Assembly: GCA_028285265.1 (NCBI GenBank)
Contig: JANQPX010000054.1
Coordinates: 1-64,000 of the forward strand
DNA length: 64,000 nt
DNA from: Geminicoccaceae bacterium
Lineage (GTDB): Bacteria; Pseudomonadota; Alphaproteobacteria; Geminicoccales; Geminicoccaceae
Direction of reading: 5' to 3'
The position numbers were made by a program, and so were the translations under genes. Positions 34,744-44,378 of the stretch are shown here, piece after piece; the first letter of the stretch is position 1, and each line of letters begins with the position of its first letter. The notes beneath the pieces are model-generated. The model was not told the origin of the DNA, did not search any database, and saw only the letters and a list, made by a program, of their open reading frames with translations.

Positions 34744-35757
34744 TTGCGAGCTATCCTGAGAACTAGCGAAGATCAAGATCAGCATGGGCCCGTTCAATCA
34801 CAGGCGGCACAGCAAAGGATGCCATTCAGATCTATTCGCTATTGGGCCTACTACAATCTTTTGACGGCGTATGATGTTCTCCAGGCAGGGGCTTGGCGTT
34901 TGATTGCGCCTACCGTCGATGACGCCGCGTTCAATGCTAACTACAAAATGGTGTTTGTGCTCGGTTGCGGTCGTTCTGGGACAACAATCCTTAGCCACTG
35001 TCTCGGTCAGCATCACATGATTGCGGAGCTGAATGAGCCGGCACATCTCTGGGTCGGTACGCATGCGAGCATGGATATTCTATCGCCGTTCGCTCGATTG
35101 GTCCGCGGTCGCCTTCGTCTGGATAGCCTAGACGTCACGGAGCGAACGAAATCGCGCTATCGCGCTATGCTAGACTTTCAAGTTCGGCGCGGTCGCCCGG
35201 TGATCTGCGACAAGCTTCCGCAAAACACATTCAGGGTCGATTTTCTAAACGCCGTATGTCCCAAGGCGAAGTTCATTCTTATCGAGCGTTCTCCGCGCGC
35301 CGTCGCTAGCTCTATCGAGCAATGCGTGGCGCGCGACGGCACTTGGTGGGGCTTTAACGACTATAAGTGGCGGTCTCTCGTTCAATACGCGCTCACCCAA
35401 CCGCAACTCGCTGAGCTCATTCCTTATGCAGTCGATCACTACTACCGAGGTTTGATTGAGTGGCGCATCTCCAGGGATCTTGTAAATGCCGATCTGTCGC
35501 AGGTCGAACCAGAGAGGCAAATGCGTGTTTCCTATGAAGATTTTTGCTCACGTCCCGAACACGTTATGAGGGATCTCATGACCTTTTGTGAGGTTCCCCA
35601 CGACCCCAAAGCCTTGGCCTTTGCGTCTTCGCAGGTCAAGCCGAATCCGCGTCGCGAGGAAGGTGGCAGGTGCTCACCATTCGATCAAAACGTGCATGAA
35701 CGCATGCTCTCCGGCGATCCAGCCTCCGGCTTGTCGCAGCAACGAGACGTCGCGTAG
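34744..35757 (+). CDS. Sulfotransferase family protein
   Basis: 337-aa P-loop sulfotransferase using PAPS. The 5'-phosphosulfate loop is G-C-G-R-S-G-T-T at residues 74-81, and the 3'-phosphate-binding element is ERSPRAVASSIEQ. The TTG at 34744 is chosen because GAGGAG lies 6 nt upstream; an in-frame ATG at 34819 is the alternative. The acceptor (carbohydrate, lipid or protein) cannot be told. It is followed by a secreted protein gene on the same strand. Confidence 0.85.
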   Translation: MRAILRTSEDQDQHGPVQSQAAQQRMPFRSIRYWAYYNLLTAYDVLQAGAWRLIAPTVDDAAFNANYKMVFVLGCGRSGTTILSHCLGQHHMIAELNEPAHLWVGTHASMDILSPFARLVRGRLRLDSLDVTERTKSRYRAMLDFQVRRGRPVICDKLPQNTFRVDFLNAVCPKAKFILIERSPRAVASSIEQCVARDGTWWGFNDYKWRSLVQYALTQPQLAELIPYAVDHYYRGLIEWRISRDLVNADLSQVEPERQMRVSYEDFCSRPEHVMRDLMTFCEVPHDPKALAFASSQVKPNPRREEGGRCSPFDQNVHERMLSGDPASGLSQQRDVA

Positions 35758-35881
35758 CGTCGCTTTTTTGGATTACACCAGGTCACGCCTAAAAAATTTT
35801 ATGGTGGGTGGTCGTTGTTCCGGCCATTCTTCGTGTTTGCTCATTGGCAAACAAATTTTAGAAAGAAAGGGCATTTTCGTC

Positions 35882-36562
35882 ATGGTAGGCCGAGTGATCG
35901 TTAACCATCTGCCGACACTCATGACCGTGTTATTTGTTTTTAGCCTTGCAGTCTCTGAAAGCTCTGGACAAAGCAATCGCTACTCAGTGAATGGCACGCC
36001 AGTTGCGCCTGAAATGGGTGCTCTGTTGCAGCATTATGGCTTTGAACCGGGCGCATATTATATCGATCCCAACGGCAACTATGGTCGTAGCGGCAGCGCG
36101 CCGATGGGCAATCTTAGCGGCGGGCCCATGCGCGGCTGGAGTGGCAAGGAACCGACCACGATCGATGGGAATCCCTATGCGCTAGCTTATGTCAACGGCG
36201 TAGCAGGCGTAAGGGTATTCTATGTCTACAGCCCCAGTGTCATGTCGGACATCAAGGGTGGAGCCTCGGGGTATTATCACATATGCCCTGATAACGTTTA
36301 CTATCAAAGCCACGAGGGCGCCGTAAGCATGGGCGGTGGTCCTGACAAAACAAAAACCGAAGATCGTTCCTGGGGAGGCATGGCGCAGCAATCCAATAAT
36401 AAGGGGCGTTGGGAGATTGGAAGCAGTCCGCAAGGCCCAACACTCGTGCTCTACGGTCAGCAAGGCGGCGGCCAAGAAGTCCCAATCACCGTCCTTCTGC
36501 AAGGAAGGTTCGAATACAACCAAACAGAGTATGTCGTCGAAGCTGGCAAAGCTGCCTGCTAA
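35882..36562 (+). CDS. Secreted protein of unknown function
   Basis: 226 aa with a signal peptide (about 1-30, LMTVLFVFSLAVSESSGQ). Residues 33-75 carry a recurrent alphaproteobacterial tail motif, NGTPV..EM..LLQHYG...GAYYIDPNGNYG..G, that I have no function for. The rest is Gly/Ser/Tyr/Gln-rich with two cysteines and ends in GKAAC. The ATG at 35882 has AAAGGG about 10 nt upstream; a longer frame from 35588 overlaps the sulfotransferase gene and is not coding. It could be a surface or fibre component. Confidence 0.65.
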   Translation: MVGRVIVNHLPTLMTVLFVFSLAVSESSGQSNRYSVNGTPVAPEMGALLQHYGFEPGAYYIDPNGNYGRSGSAPMGNLSGGPMRGWSGKEPTTIDGNPYALAYVNGVAGVRVFYVYSPSVMSDIKGGASGYYHICPDNVYYQSHEGAVSMGGGPDKTKTEDRSWGGMAQQSNNKGRWEIGSSPQGPTLVLYGQQGGGQEVPITVLLQGRFEYNQTEYVVEAGKAAC

Positions 36563-36721
36563 CACTGCCATCTGTCGCGAACACGCATGTGGCCAAACTC
36601 CTCCTTGAGAACGCCCCATGAGAGATATTGCCGTTATTTTGATCCCATGGACGGCGTTTAGACATCCGCCACGATCATGCTGCTGACAAGCCTTGTCCGA
36701 CCGCCTATCTAGGATGAACAA

Positions 36722-38125
36722 ATGGTCTGGCCGGAAGGAATGGGTGTGGCGGATTTCGATCTCTTTGTCATTGGCGGAGGCTCTGGCGGCGTAGCCTGTG
36801 CAAGGCGTTCTGCAAGCTATGGCGCACGCGTTGCGCTCTGTGAGGATAGCCGGCTGGGCGGCACCTGCGTTATTCGTGGCTGCGTGCCAAAGAAGCTCAT
36901 GCGCTACGGGGCGTTTTTCTCGGAGCATTTCAAAGCAGCCCGTGGCTATGGCTGGGATGTCGGCGCCCCTAAGCTTGACTGGAATGGGTTGATCAATGCG
37001 CGCAACGATGAGATTGCACGTTTGAATGGTATCTACCGTACCATGCTCGAGAAGGCCGGCGTCGAGGTGATAGAAGGGCGCGGTAAGGTGACAGGACCGA
37101 ACGGCGTCCAGGTCGATGGTAAGATCTATACAACAAAGCGCATACTTGTTGCGGTCGGCGCGCGTCCCAGTCTTGTGGACATCCCCGGCATCGAGAACGT
37201 CATAACGTCGAATGAGGCGCTGGAGGGAATGACCAAGCAGCCCAAGCGGCTTGCCGTGATGGGGGCAGGTTACATCGGCGTTGAACTTGCGAGCATCTTC
37301 AGAGGCCTTGGTGTCGACACGTCACTTTTCTTTCGAAAACCTCTTCCTCTGGCAGGGTTTGATCAGGATATCCGCGAGGCATTGGTCGATCAGTATAAGG
37401 TTATGGGCCTCGACATTCGGGCGGGAACAACGATCGACGCGATCGAACCCGAGGGCGATAGCTTCAAGCTCGCGACGTCAATGGGCGACATGTACTACGA
37501 TACCGTTCTCTACGCGACCGGGCGAAAGCCCAGTCCCAACACCCAGGATCTTGGCCTAACGGAACTGGGGGTCGCTATGGATTCAACAGGAGCCGTTCAT
37601 GTGGATCATACCTATCAAAGCAACGTACCAAGCATCTACTCGGTGGGAGATTGCTCGGATCATGCGGGTGCGGGCCTGAATTCAGGAGCGCATGATCTAA
37701 CCCCAGTCGCCATCGCCGAAGGGCGAGTAATCGCCGAGACGTTGTTCAACAACAATCCACATAAAGTGCGGTACGACACCATCCCCACTGCTGTCTTTAG
37801 CCTTCCTGAGGCAGGGACCGTCGGCTTATCCGAAGGCGAAGCGCGATCAAAGGGCTTTCAGGTCACCATTTACAAGACCAGCTTTCGGCCCATGCTCCAT
37901 ACGTTGACCGGTGAACCCGTCAGGATCATGATGAAGATGGTGGTGGATGCAGCAACTGATCGTGTCCTTGGCGCGCATATGGTCGGCGATGAAGCCGGCG
38001 AGATCATACAGGGCCTCGCCGTTGCAATGACTGCAGGCGCCACCAAAGCAGATTTCGATGCAACGGTTGGCCTCCACCCCTCGGCGGCGGAGGAATTTGT
38101 CACCATGTATCAGGCTGCGACGTGA
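36722..38125 (+). CDS. gor: Glutathione-disulfide reductase
   Basis: FAD/NADPH flavoprotein (467 aa) keeping glutathione reduced. Redox-active Cys49 and Cys54 (GGTCVIRGCVPKKL), the FAD motif GGGSGG at 18-23, the NADPH-domain GAGYIGVELA and the C-terminal VGLHPSAAEEFVTM with the catalytic His-Glu pair are present. The ATG at 36722 has AGGA 7 nt upstream; a second ATG at 36740 is also possible. It precedes aroG by 40 bp. Confidence 0.95.
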   Translation: MVWPEGMGVADFDLFVIGGGSGGVACARRSASYGARVALCEDSRLGGTCVIRGCVPKKLMRYGAFFSEHFKAARGYGWDVGAPKLDWNGLINARNDEIARLNGIYRTMLEKAGVEVIEGRGKVTGPNGVQVDGKIYTTKRILVAVGARPSLVDIPGIENVITSNEALEGMTKQPKRLAVMGAGYIGVELASIFRGLGVDTSLFFRKPLPLAGFDQDIREALVDQYKVMGLDIRAGTTIDAIEPEGDSFKLATSMGDMYYDTVLYATGRKPSPNTQDLGLTELGVAMDSTGAVHVDHTYQSNVPSIYSVGDCSDHAGAGLNSGAHDLTPVAIAEGRVIAETLFNNNPHKVRYDTIPTAVFSLPEAGTVGLSEGEARSKGFQVTIYKTSFRPMLHTLTGEPVRIMMKMVVDAATDRVLGAHMVGDEAGEIIQGLAVAMTAGATKADFDATVGLHPSAAEEFVTMYQAAT

Positions 38126-38165
38126 CGATAGGCGCCCTGTATGCAAGTCCGAGAGGGGAAGGTTG

Positions 38166-39539
38166 ATGACCAAAGAGTGGATGCCGGAGAGCTGGCGTAA
38201 CCATACGGCGGCACAAATGCCGGATTATAGCGACGCCGAAGCGCTCGCTTCGGTCGAAGCGAAGCTGGCAGGTTACCCGCCCCTCGTCTTCGCCGGCGAA
38301 GCGCGCCGTCTTCGAAAACGCCTTGCCGAAGTCTGTGAAGGTCAGGCCTTCATGCTTCAAGGTGGCGACTGTGCGGAAGCATTTGCTGACTTCAATCCAA
38401 ACAGTATACGAGACACCCTTCGCGTACTACTTCAGATGTCAGTTGTGCTGACTTATGGAGCGGCCTTGCCCGTGGTCAAAGTTGGTCGTCTCGCTGGGCA
38501 GTTTGCCAAGCCGCGCTCCTCGAACACTGAGGTGCAAGACGGTGTCGAGTTGCCAAGCTACCGAGGGGACATCGTCAATGGCATGGCGTTCGACGCTAAA
38601 TCACGAAAACCTGATCCTGAGCGCCAGCTTCAGGCCTATGCACAAGCTGCGGCCAGCCTCAATCTTCTGAGGGCACTGACACAGGGTGGCTTCGCTTCGC
38701 TCAATCGCGTTCATAGCTGGAATCTTGATTTTGTGGAGAGCTCTCGCCAAAGCGAGCGCTATCAAGAGCTTGCTGACCGTATTACCGACGCTGTTGCCTT
38801 TATGGAGGCCTGCGGCGTGTCCGATATCTCGACGCCAGATATTCGACGGACCACGCTCTATACCTCCCATGAGGCGCTGTTGCTCGGGTTTGAAGAGGCG
38901 ATGACCAGAATCGATTCGACGTCGGGTCGGTGGTACGATACCTCCGCTCACCTGGTGTGGATTGGCGAGCGCACGCGCCAACTCGATGGGGCCCACGTAG
39001 AGTTCTGTCGCGGCATCGCCAACCCAATTGGGGTTAAGGCTGGTCCCAATATGAGTGGCGAGGATCTGCTCAGGCTGTGTGATGTTCTAAACCCCACGAA
39101 CAAGCCGGGGAAACTTACGGTGATCACACGGATGGGTGTGGAGACCTTGCAGGAGGGCCTGCCGCCGTTGATCCGCGCCATCGAGCGTGAGGGACGGAAG
39201 GTCGTCTGGACCTGTGATCCCATGCATGGCAACACCATCAAGTCCAATGGCGGTTACAAGACTCGTCCTTTTGACCGTATTGTCGGCGAGGTCGATGCAT
39301 TTTTACAGATCCATCGCGCCGAGGGCACGCATGCAGGGGGTCTTCATATCGAGATGACAGGGCAGGACGTGACAGAGTGCACCGGCGGAGCTCAAGAAAT
39401 CACAGCTGAGGATCTCCAAAATCGCTACCACACACAATGCGATCCGCGTCTCAACGCTTCTCAGAGCCTGGAGTTGGCCTTCCTGATTGCTAACTCATTG
39501 AAAGAGGCCCGCATCGCTGATCGGATCGCAGCGCAATGA
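38166..39539 (+). CDS. aroG: 3-deoxy-7-phosphoheptulonate synthase, class II
   Basis: Plant/actinobacterial-type DAHP synthase (457 aa), first step of the shikimate pathway (PEP plus erythrose 4-phosphate). Class II marks are QGGDCAEAF (metal Cys), GRLAGQFAKPRS, NPIGVKAGP, TRMG and WTCDPMHGNT (metal His). The ATG at 38166 has a GGGGAAGG site upstream; the longer frame from 38058 runs into gor. Its stop overlaps the ribBX start by 4 bp (ATGA), a coupling of aromatic and riboflavin genes. Confidence 0.95.
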   Translation: MTKEWMPESWRNHTAAQMPDYSDAEALASVEAKLAGYPPLVFAGEARRLRKRLAEVCEGQAFMLQGGDCAEAFADFNPNSIRDTLRVLLQMSVVLTYGAALPVVKVGRLAGQFAKPRSSNTEVQDGVELPSYRGDIVNGMAFDAKSRKPDPERQLQAYAQAAASLNLLRALTQGGFASLNRVHSWNLDFVESSRQSERYQELADRITDAVAFMEACGVSDISTPDIRRTTLYTSHEALLLGFEEAMTRIDSTSGRWYDTSAHLVWIGERTRQLDGAHVEFCRGIANPIGVKAGPNMSGEDLLRLCDVLNPTNKPGKLTVITRMGVETLQEGLPPLIRAIEREGRKVVWTCDPMHGNTIKSNGGYKTRPFDRIVGEVDAFLQIHRAEGTHAGGLHIEMTGQDVTECTGGAQEITAEDLQNRYHTQCDPRLNASQSLELAFLIANSLKEARIADRIAAQ

Positions 39540-40687
39540 CGGGGGATGTCGACGTGGGGGATGAAGGCCACCCAACCAGCGATCGGTCCGACGTGGCCGC
39601 ACTTGCCAGTGTTGAGGAAGCGATCGCTGCGATCGCTGATGGCCAGATGGTTGTTGTGATCGACGACGATGATCGCGAGAACGAGGGTGACTTGGTGATG
39701 GCGGCGGCCAAAGCAACACCGACGCAGATGGCCTTCATCATCCGGAATACCTGTGGCATCGTCTGCGCGCCTATGGCTGCGGAAGATGCCAAGCGTCTTC
39801 ATCTTGATCCCATGGTTGCGGCCAACGATGCGCCGCTCGGAACGGCCTTCACGATCTCTGTCGACTACCGCTATGATACCACCACCGGAATCTCGGCGGA
39901 GGAACGCTGCTCGACCCTTCGCGCTCTTGCCAACGGCAATTCTGGGGCTGGTGACTTTGTCCGTCCTGGACATATCTTTCCGTTGATTGCCAAAGACGGC
40001 GGTGTCCTCATGCGTTCCGGCCACACCGAAGCGGCCGTCGACCTTGCGAGGCTCGCTGGCCTTCCTCCCGTTGGGGTGATTTGCGAGCTCGTCAATGATG
40101 ATGGGACGGTCAAGCGTGGCCCAGAGATCCATAGCTTCGCCCGCGAGCATCAGCTGAAGGTAATCTCCGTTGCCGATTTAATTGCCTATCGTCAAAGACG
40201 CGAACGTTTGGTCGATTGCGTTGGTGAGTTTGAGATAACGACGGAGATCGGTTTGGCCAAGGGCTACACCTACTCCACACCTTTTGACGATATTCACCAT
40301 CTTGCCTTGGTCTTTGGCGGCGTTGGTGATGGCATTGCTGTTCCAACTAGGCTTCATCGCGAGAATATCATGGAGGACGTCTTTGGACGTCGATCACTGC
40401 TGAAAGACGTCTTTCAGCGCTTTGAGGATGAAGGTCGAGGTGTGCTGGTCTATCTTCGCGAGGGTGCTGCTGGCGTGCCCGTCGGCGAATTTGGGCAGTC
40501 GACGCCACCCACGAATAGTGATCAATGCCGCAAACAAGACTGGCGCGACGTCGGTCTTGGTGCTCAAATACTTCGTGATCTCGGTGTGTCGTCGATCAAG
40601 CTCCTAGCGACGCGATCCCGCCAATATGTTGGGCTAGGTGGGTTCGATGTTTCGATCGACGGCACTGAATTGCTGTCCACCGGATGA
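39536..40687 (+). CDS. ribB: 3,4-dihydroxy-2-butanone-4-phosphate synthase with degenerate GTP cyclohydrolase II domain (RibBX)
   Basis: 383 aa. The N-terminal ~210 residues are a full RibB domain making the four-carbon riboflavin precursor from ribulose 5-phosphate: acidic D46-R-E-N-E-G-D52, DFVRPGH and MRSGHTEA are present. The C-terminal half has the GTP cyclohydrolase II fold pattern, but the three zinc cysteines are gone (RENIMEDVFGRRSLLKD replaces C-x10-C-x-C). This matches alphaproteobacterial RibBX proteins. GTP ring opening must come from another protein. A ~20-residue N-terminal extension precedes the RibB domain. Confidence 0.9.
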   Translation: MTGDVDVGDEGHPTSDRSDVAALASVEEAIAAIADGQMVVVIDDDDRENEGDLVMAAAKATPTQMAFIIRNTCGIVCAPMAAEDAKRLHLDPMVAANDAPLGTAFTISVDYRYDTTTGISAEERCSTLRALANGNSGAGDFVRPGHIFPLIAKDGGVLMRSGHTEAAVDLARLAGLPPVGVICELVNDDGTVKRGPEIHSFAREHQLKVISVADLIAYRQRRERLVDCVGEFEITTEIGLAKGYTYSTPFDDIHHLALVFGGVGDGIAVPTRLHRENIMEDVFGRRSLLKDVFQRFEDEGRGVLVYLREGAAGVPVGEFGQSTPPTNSDQCRKQDWRDVGLGAQILRDLGVSSIKLLATRSRQYVGLGGFDVSIDGTELLSTG

Positions 40688-40733
40688 AACAGCCGCGAGC
40701 GTTCGACGCGGCGATCTAGGCATGAGGATCTGA

Positions 40734-41408
40734 ATGCTCGATATCGCCGTTTGCAAAGCTTTCGCCAAGGCCAATGTGCCGGTGACCCTTGGCGCCCTTC
40801 ATGCTGATGTCACGGTCACCGAACCCGGACAAGCGCTCGGTGAGGCGCTTGACAAGGTCGCTGCTGAACGTCTCACAAGTCTTTCCGGCGGTACGGTCGG
40901 TGATATCTCTCAGATTAGTGAGACGAGAAAAGCCTATAAGATGCTCGGCAAGGATCCGAGCCGTTATCGACCATCTGCTGAAGCACTTATGCGCCGTCTG
41001 ACGCAAGGAAAGGGCATTTATCGCATCAACAATGTGGTCGACACCAATAACTTGATTTCACTAAAGACCGGTTTTTCCATCGGTGCCTATGATGCGAAGT
41101 CAATCGAGCCACCTGTTGTCTTTCGAAAGGGTGAGACCGATGAAGGATATAAGGCGATAGGTCGTGGACGACTGAACCTGGAAAATTTGCCAATTTTCGT
41201 GGACGGTGCTGGCCCATTCGGCAGTCCGACGAGTGACAGCGAACGCACGCTTATTTCAATGGATACCGATGAACTCTTAATGGTAATCATCGGCTTCGGC
41301 GAAACGCCAGATGTTTCCGCCGCTCTTGAGTTTGCAGCCGAACGCCTCCGCCTGTATTGCTACGCAAAGAATATTCGAAGCGACATCGCGACGAACCGCC
41401 CGCTTTGA
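40734..41408 (+). CDS. B3/B4 tRNA-binding domain protein
   Basis: Stand-alone B3/B4 domain (224 aa), the editing module of phenylalanyl-tRNA synthetase beta chains. Recognisable segments are KAYKMLGKDPSRYRPSAEALMRR, INNVVDTNNLISLKTGFSIGAYD and the C-terminal ALEFAAERLRLYC. Free-standing versions may edit mischarged tRNA or bind other substrates; this is not settled. GAGGATCTGA before ATG supports the start. It is 46 bp after ribBX and probably in the same operon. Confidence 0.85.
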   Translation: MLDIAVCKAFAKANVPVTLGALHADVTVTEPGQALGEALDKVAAERLTSLSGGTVGDISQISETRKAYKMLGKDPSRYRPSAEALMRRLTQGKGIYRINNVVDTNNLISLKTGFSIGAYDAKSIEPPVVFRKGETDEGYKAIGRGRLNLENLPIFVDGAGPFGSPTSDSERTLISMDTDELLMVIIGFGETPDVSAALEFAAERLRLYCYAKNIRSDIATNRPL

Positions 41409-41417
41409 CATGGCTTA

Positions 41418-42182
41418 ATGGTCAGCATTGATCTTGAGGCTGTCGCCCGGCTTGAGCGCGCGATGCTCAACTCTTGGCCATCACTCTCCGTGCTCCATGA
41501 ACATGATTGGATCGTGCGCCTGGCCGACGGCTACACCAAACGTGCGAACTCTGTCACCTGCCTTGGCGCTGACGACAGCGCCTTGGAACAACGCATTGAA
41601 CGTGTCGAAACGATCTACACCGATCGCGGTCTTCCGACGATCTTTCGACTCTCGCCGCTCGCCTCCCCTGCCCTGGAAACCATGCTTGCTGACCGAGGAT
41701 GGCGACGGTTTGATGAGACTATTGTGTTGAGTGCTAATCTCGTTGATCTCCTCCAGCAGGCTACTTCGGCTGTCAGCCACGATGTTACGATTACGCCAAA
41801 GCCGGATCAGGCCTGGCTTGAAGGCTGTGATCGTATTGATAGTTCAACGTCAAAGCACCTGATCACGCTCCGCGCCATGCTCGAGCGTCTTGTTCCACCG
41901 GCGGGATTTGGGCGGATCAATGGCAAGGACGGTATTGATGCCCAAGCGCTGGTTGTTGTTGATGCTGCCTGCGCCGGTATCTTCGATGTTTTGACCACCC
42001 CTAGACGGCGGCGGCAGGGTTTGGCCCGTCAGCTGCTTACACAGCTCTTTGCTTGGAGCGCTACAAAAGGGGCCAAGATCGCTTGGCTTTCGGTGCTTGC
42101 CGACAACCAAGCTGCCGTTCAACTTTACCAAAGCCTCGGCTTTTCAGAGAGGTATCGCTATCATCACCGTTGTAACGACTAA
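41418..42182 (+). CDS. GNAT family N-acetyltransferase
   Basis: 254-aa acetyl-CoA-dependent acyltransferase. The C-terminal third is the GNAT core: acetyl-CoA loop RRRRQGLARQLL and ADNQAAVQLYQSLGF. The N-terminal ~110 residues (RLADGYTKRANSV start) form a second, GNAT-like half as in tandem GNATs. It starts 9 bases after the B3/B4 gene, so it is co-transcribed. Substrate unknown. Confidence 0.85.
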   Translation: MVSIDLEAVARLERAMLNSWPSLSVLHEHDWIVRLADGYTKRANSVTCLGADDSALEQRIERVETIYTDRGLPTIFRLSPLASPALETMLADRGWRRFDETIVLSANLVDLLQQATSAVSHDVTITPKPDQAWLEGCDRIDSSTSKHLITLRAMLERLVPPAGFGRINGKDGIDAQALVVVDAACAGIFDVLTTPRRRRQGLARQLLTQLFAWSATKGAKIAWLSVLADNQAAVQLYQSLGFSERYRYHHRCND

Positions 42183-42527
42183 GGGTTTGAGGACCCATAC
42201 GACGATGTCTGGATGCATCGCCTGCCCAGTCCTCTCCCCGTTTGATTGTCTTATGGTCGCCGACGAGTGAACCTTTAGAGGTAGGAGTGCTTCGACGAAC
42301 GCCGAGAATGGGATGGTCAATAAGCTCTTAGGTCCAGAACGCGTTAGTGACGCTGAGGTTTCTAAGGAGAGCGCCAGCTAGCAGTGAGCAAGATCCAGCA
42401 ATGCCTGCAATTGGATAAGAAAGACAGTAGCAATCAGTCGAAGTGACGTGGCAAATGGCCATTGATTGCATCTGCGTCTCCTCGGACGGGTTGCCATCAA
42501 ATCGCCAAGAGCCTATCGGGTAAAGAA
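42183..42527. other. Intergenic region before pncB
   Basis: 345 bases. I see no gene, hairpin or repeat worth calling; it presumably holds the pncB promoter. Confidence 0.4.
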
Positions 42528-43688
42528 ATGGCGGCAAGCGGAGACCCGACGATGGGGCCGAGCGAACCTGATCTTAAGCATTTCACCGACAAGTATTTTC
42601 TGAAGACCCGCGAGATTGTCCGCCGGTTCGGCGACTGCAGGGTAACCTATGCAGTCTTTATGCGCCGTCCTGTCATCTTTACGCCCAAGCTTGCCATTGA
42701 TTGGCTCAAGGAGATGGCGGCAGCCCGCGGAGTCGAGTTCGATATTGAGCTCTGCTTTGCCGAGGGCGACTGGGTTGGCGCCGGTGAGCCGTTAATGTAC
42801 GTCACTGGGCCGCTTGTTCATTTGAGCGATCTGGAGACGGTCTTTCTACAACGCCTGGGACCGCCATGCGTCGCTGCTTTCAATGCATTCTTGATGTGCA
42901 CTGACCTTCCTTATGTCAGCTTTATCGCCATGGACGCGCGCCATTGTGCTGGGGCTGATATGGCGGAAATGATGGCCTATGCCGCAAGCGTTGGCTCAGC
43001 AAAGGCGAGGCACGAGATTGGTGCCAAGGGATTCATAGGCAATGCGACTGACGCGACTGCGCACTATTTCGGCAATGAGAAAGGTCTTGGAACCATGCCG
43101 CATGCCCTGATCGGGTATGCGAGATCAACTGTTCGTGCTGCGGAGATGTTTCACGAAACGTTCCCGGATGACCCGCTCTATGTCCTGGTCGATTATTTTG
43201 GTCAGGAAGTTACCGATAGTCTTGCCGTCTGTGCACGTTTCCCCGACCTCGCTGCCGAGGGCCGCTTGGGTGTACGAATCGACACCCACGGTGGACGCTT
43301 TGTAGAGGGACTAGACACGGCGGCGTCGTACGATGTGCTCAATCGTCATGCTGCACACGCCATTCGCACCTATCGTACGGAGACAGAGTTACGCTGGCTG
43401 ACCGGCACTGGGGTTACTGCAGCCGCTGTTTTTCATATGCGGGAAAGCCTCAACAACGCTGGTTTTGAGAAGGTAAGAATCATCGCAAGCTCAGGCTTCA
43501 GCCCCAAAAAGTGCAAGTTGATGGCAAGCGTGCAGGCACCAATCGACTTTATCGGAACCGGCTCCTACTTGCCGGAGCTTTGGGGTGAAACTTATGCAAC
43601 GGCTGACATCGTCATTTATGACGGCGAGCAGCGCGTTAAAGTCGGTCGTGAGTTTCTTTTCCCAGATCGGCCCATAGCGGCAGAGTGA
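42528..43688 (+). CDS. pncB: Nicotinate phosphoribosyltransferase
   Basis: NAD-salvage enzyme (386 aa) joining nicotinate and PRPP. The opening FTDKYFLKTREIVRRFGD, the sugar-phosphate region ARHCAGADMAEMMAYAASVGSAKAR and FGQEVTDSLAV/RIDTHGGRF, IIASSGFSPKKC fit the shorter bacterial/archaeal subgroup. The ATG at 42528 is used; the ATG at 42552 has a better-spaced GGAG and is a real alternative. Single gene with wide gaps on both sides. Confidence 0.9.
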   Translation: MAASGDPTMGPSEPDLKHFTDKYFLKTREIVRRFGDCRVTYAVFMRRPVIFTPKLAIDWLKEMAAARGVEFDIELCFAEGDWVGAGEPLMYVTGPLVHLSDLETVFLQRLGPPCVAAFNAFLMCTDLPYVSFIAMDARHCAGADMAEMMAYAASVGSAKARHEIGAKGFIGNATDATAHYFGNEKGLGTMPHALIGYARSTVRAAEMFHETFPDDPLYVLVDYFGQEVTDSLAVCARFPDLAAEGRLGVRIDTHGGRFVEGLDTAASYDVLNRHAAHAIRTYRTETELRWLTGTGVTAAAVFHMRESLNNAGFEKVRIIASSGFSPKKCKLMASVQAPIDFIGTGSYLPELWGETYATADIVIYDGEQRVKVGREFLFPDRPIAAE

Positions 43689-43886
43689 GCAGTCTGTCCC
43701 CCTGTGTGGCGAACAATCAAGTCGGCCGGGTTCAACAAAGAAGAAAACGGTAAATCGCCCTCGTTCTGCTCCATTTTCTCGATATCCTAAAGACTTGTGT
43801 AAAATGTCCTATGACGGCAGGATGCGCGTATCCTTTCTTTGGATGAGAGGCTTAAGCACTGGAAAATTGGGGATCAGGAGCTATCA

Positions 43887-44297
43887 ATGATAAAAGAGTT
43901 CAAAGAGTTTATCTTGCGCGGCAATGCCATGGATATGGCGGTCGGCATTATCATGGGCGCGGCCTTCGGCTCCATGGTGGGATCGCTGGTCGAAGATGTC
44001 ATCATGCCGCCAATCGGTTGGCTTATGGGTGGAGTTGACTTCGCCTCAATCTTCTTCAGCCTTACCGGCGAAGAGTACCCTAATCTCCAGGCAGCCAAAG
44101 ACGCAGGCGCTCCAGTGATTGGCGTTGGTGCGTTCATCAATGCGTTATTGAACCTTGTCGTGGTTGGTTTTGCTGTCTTCATGCTTGTGAAGGCGGTCAA
44201 CAAGATGAACCGCGCAAAAGAGGAAGAGCCAGCTCCTGAAGCACCACCTGCAGATGTCCAGCTCCTGACAGAGATCCGTGATCTCTTGAAGAAGTGA
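43887..44297 (+). CDS. mscL: Large-conductance mechanosensitive channel
   Basis: 136-aa homopentameric inner-membrane channel that opens under extreme turgor. It has the conserved N-terminal amphipathic KEFKEFILRGNAMDMAVGIIMGAAFG, TM1 with VEDVIMPPIGWL, a periplasmic loop, TM2 (INALLNLVVVGFAVFMLVK) and the acidic C-terminal helix ending LLTEIRDLLKK. AGGAG 6 nt upstream fixes the ATG at 43887. Confidence 0.97.
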   Translation: MIKEFKEFILRGNAMDMAVGIIMGAAFGSMVGSLVEDVIMPPIGWLMGGVDFASIFFSLTGEEYPNLQAAKDAGAPVIGVGAFINALLNLVVVGFAVFMLVKAVNKMNRAKEEEPAPEAPPADVQLLTEIRDLLKK

Positions 44298-44322
44298 TAA
44301 GTTTAGGGAATTGATGGGGGGC

Positions 44323-44346
44323 CTCCCTCAGTCTCGGCTGAGGGAG
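44323..44346 (+). terminator. Hairpin between mscL and the DUF4332 gene
   Basis: A perfect 9-bp stem (CTCCCTCAG / CTGAGGGAG) with loop TCTCGG lies 25 bases after the mscL stop and 32 bases before the next start. There is no T-run; it may be a partial terminator or mRNA-stabilising element. Confidence 0.55.
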
Positions 44347-44378
44347 AGCTCACGGGTTAGAAGAGGGAGACGTGATCG

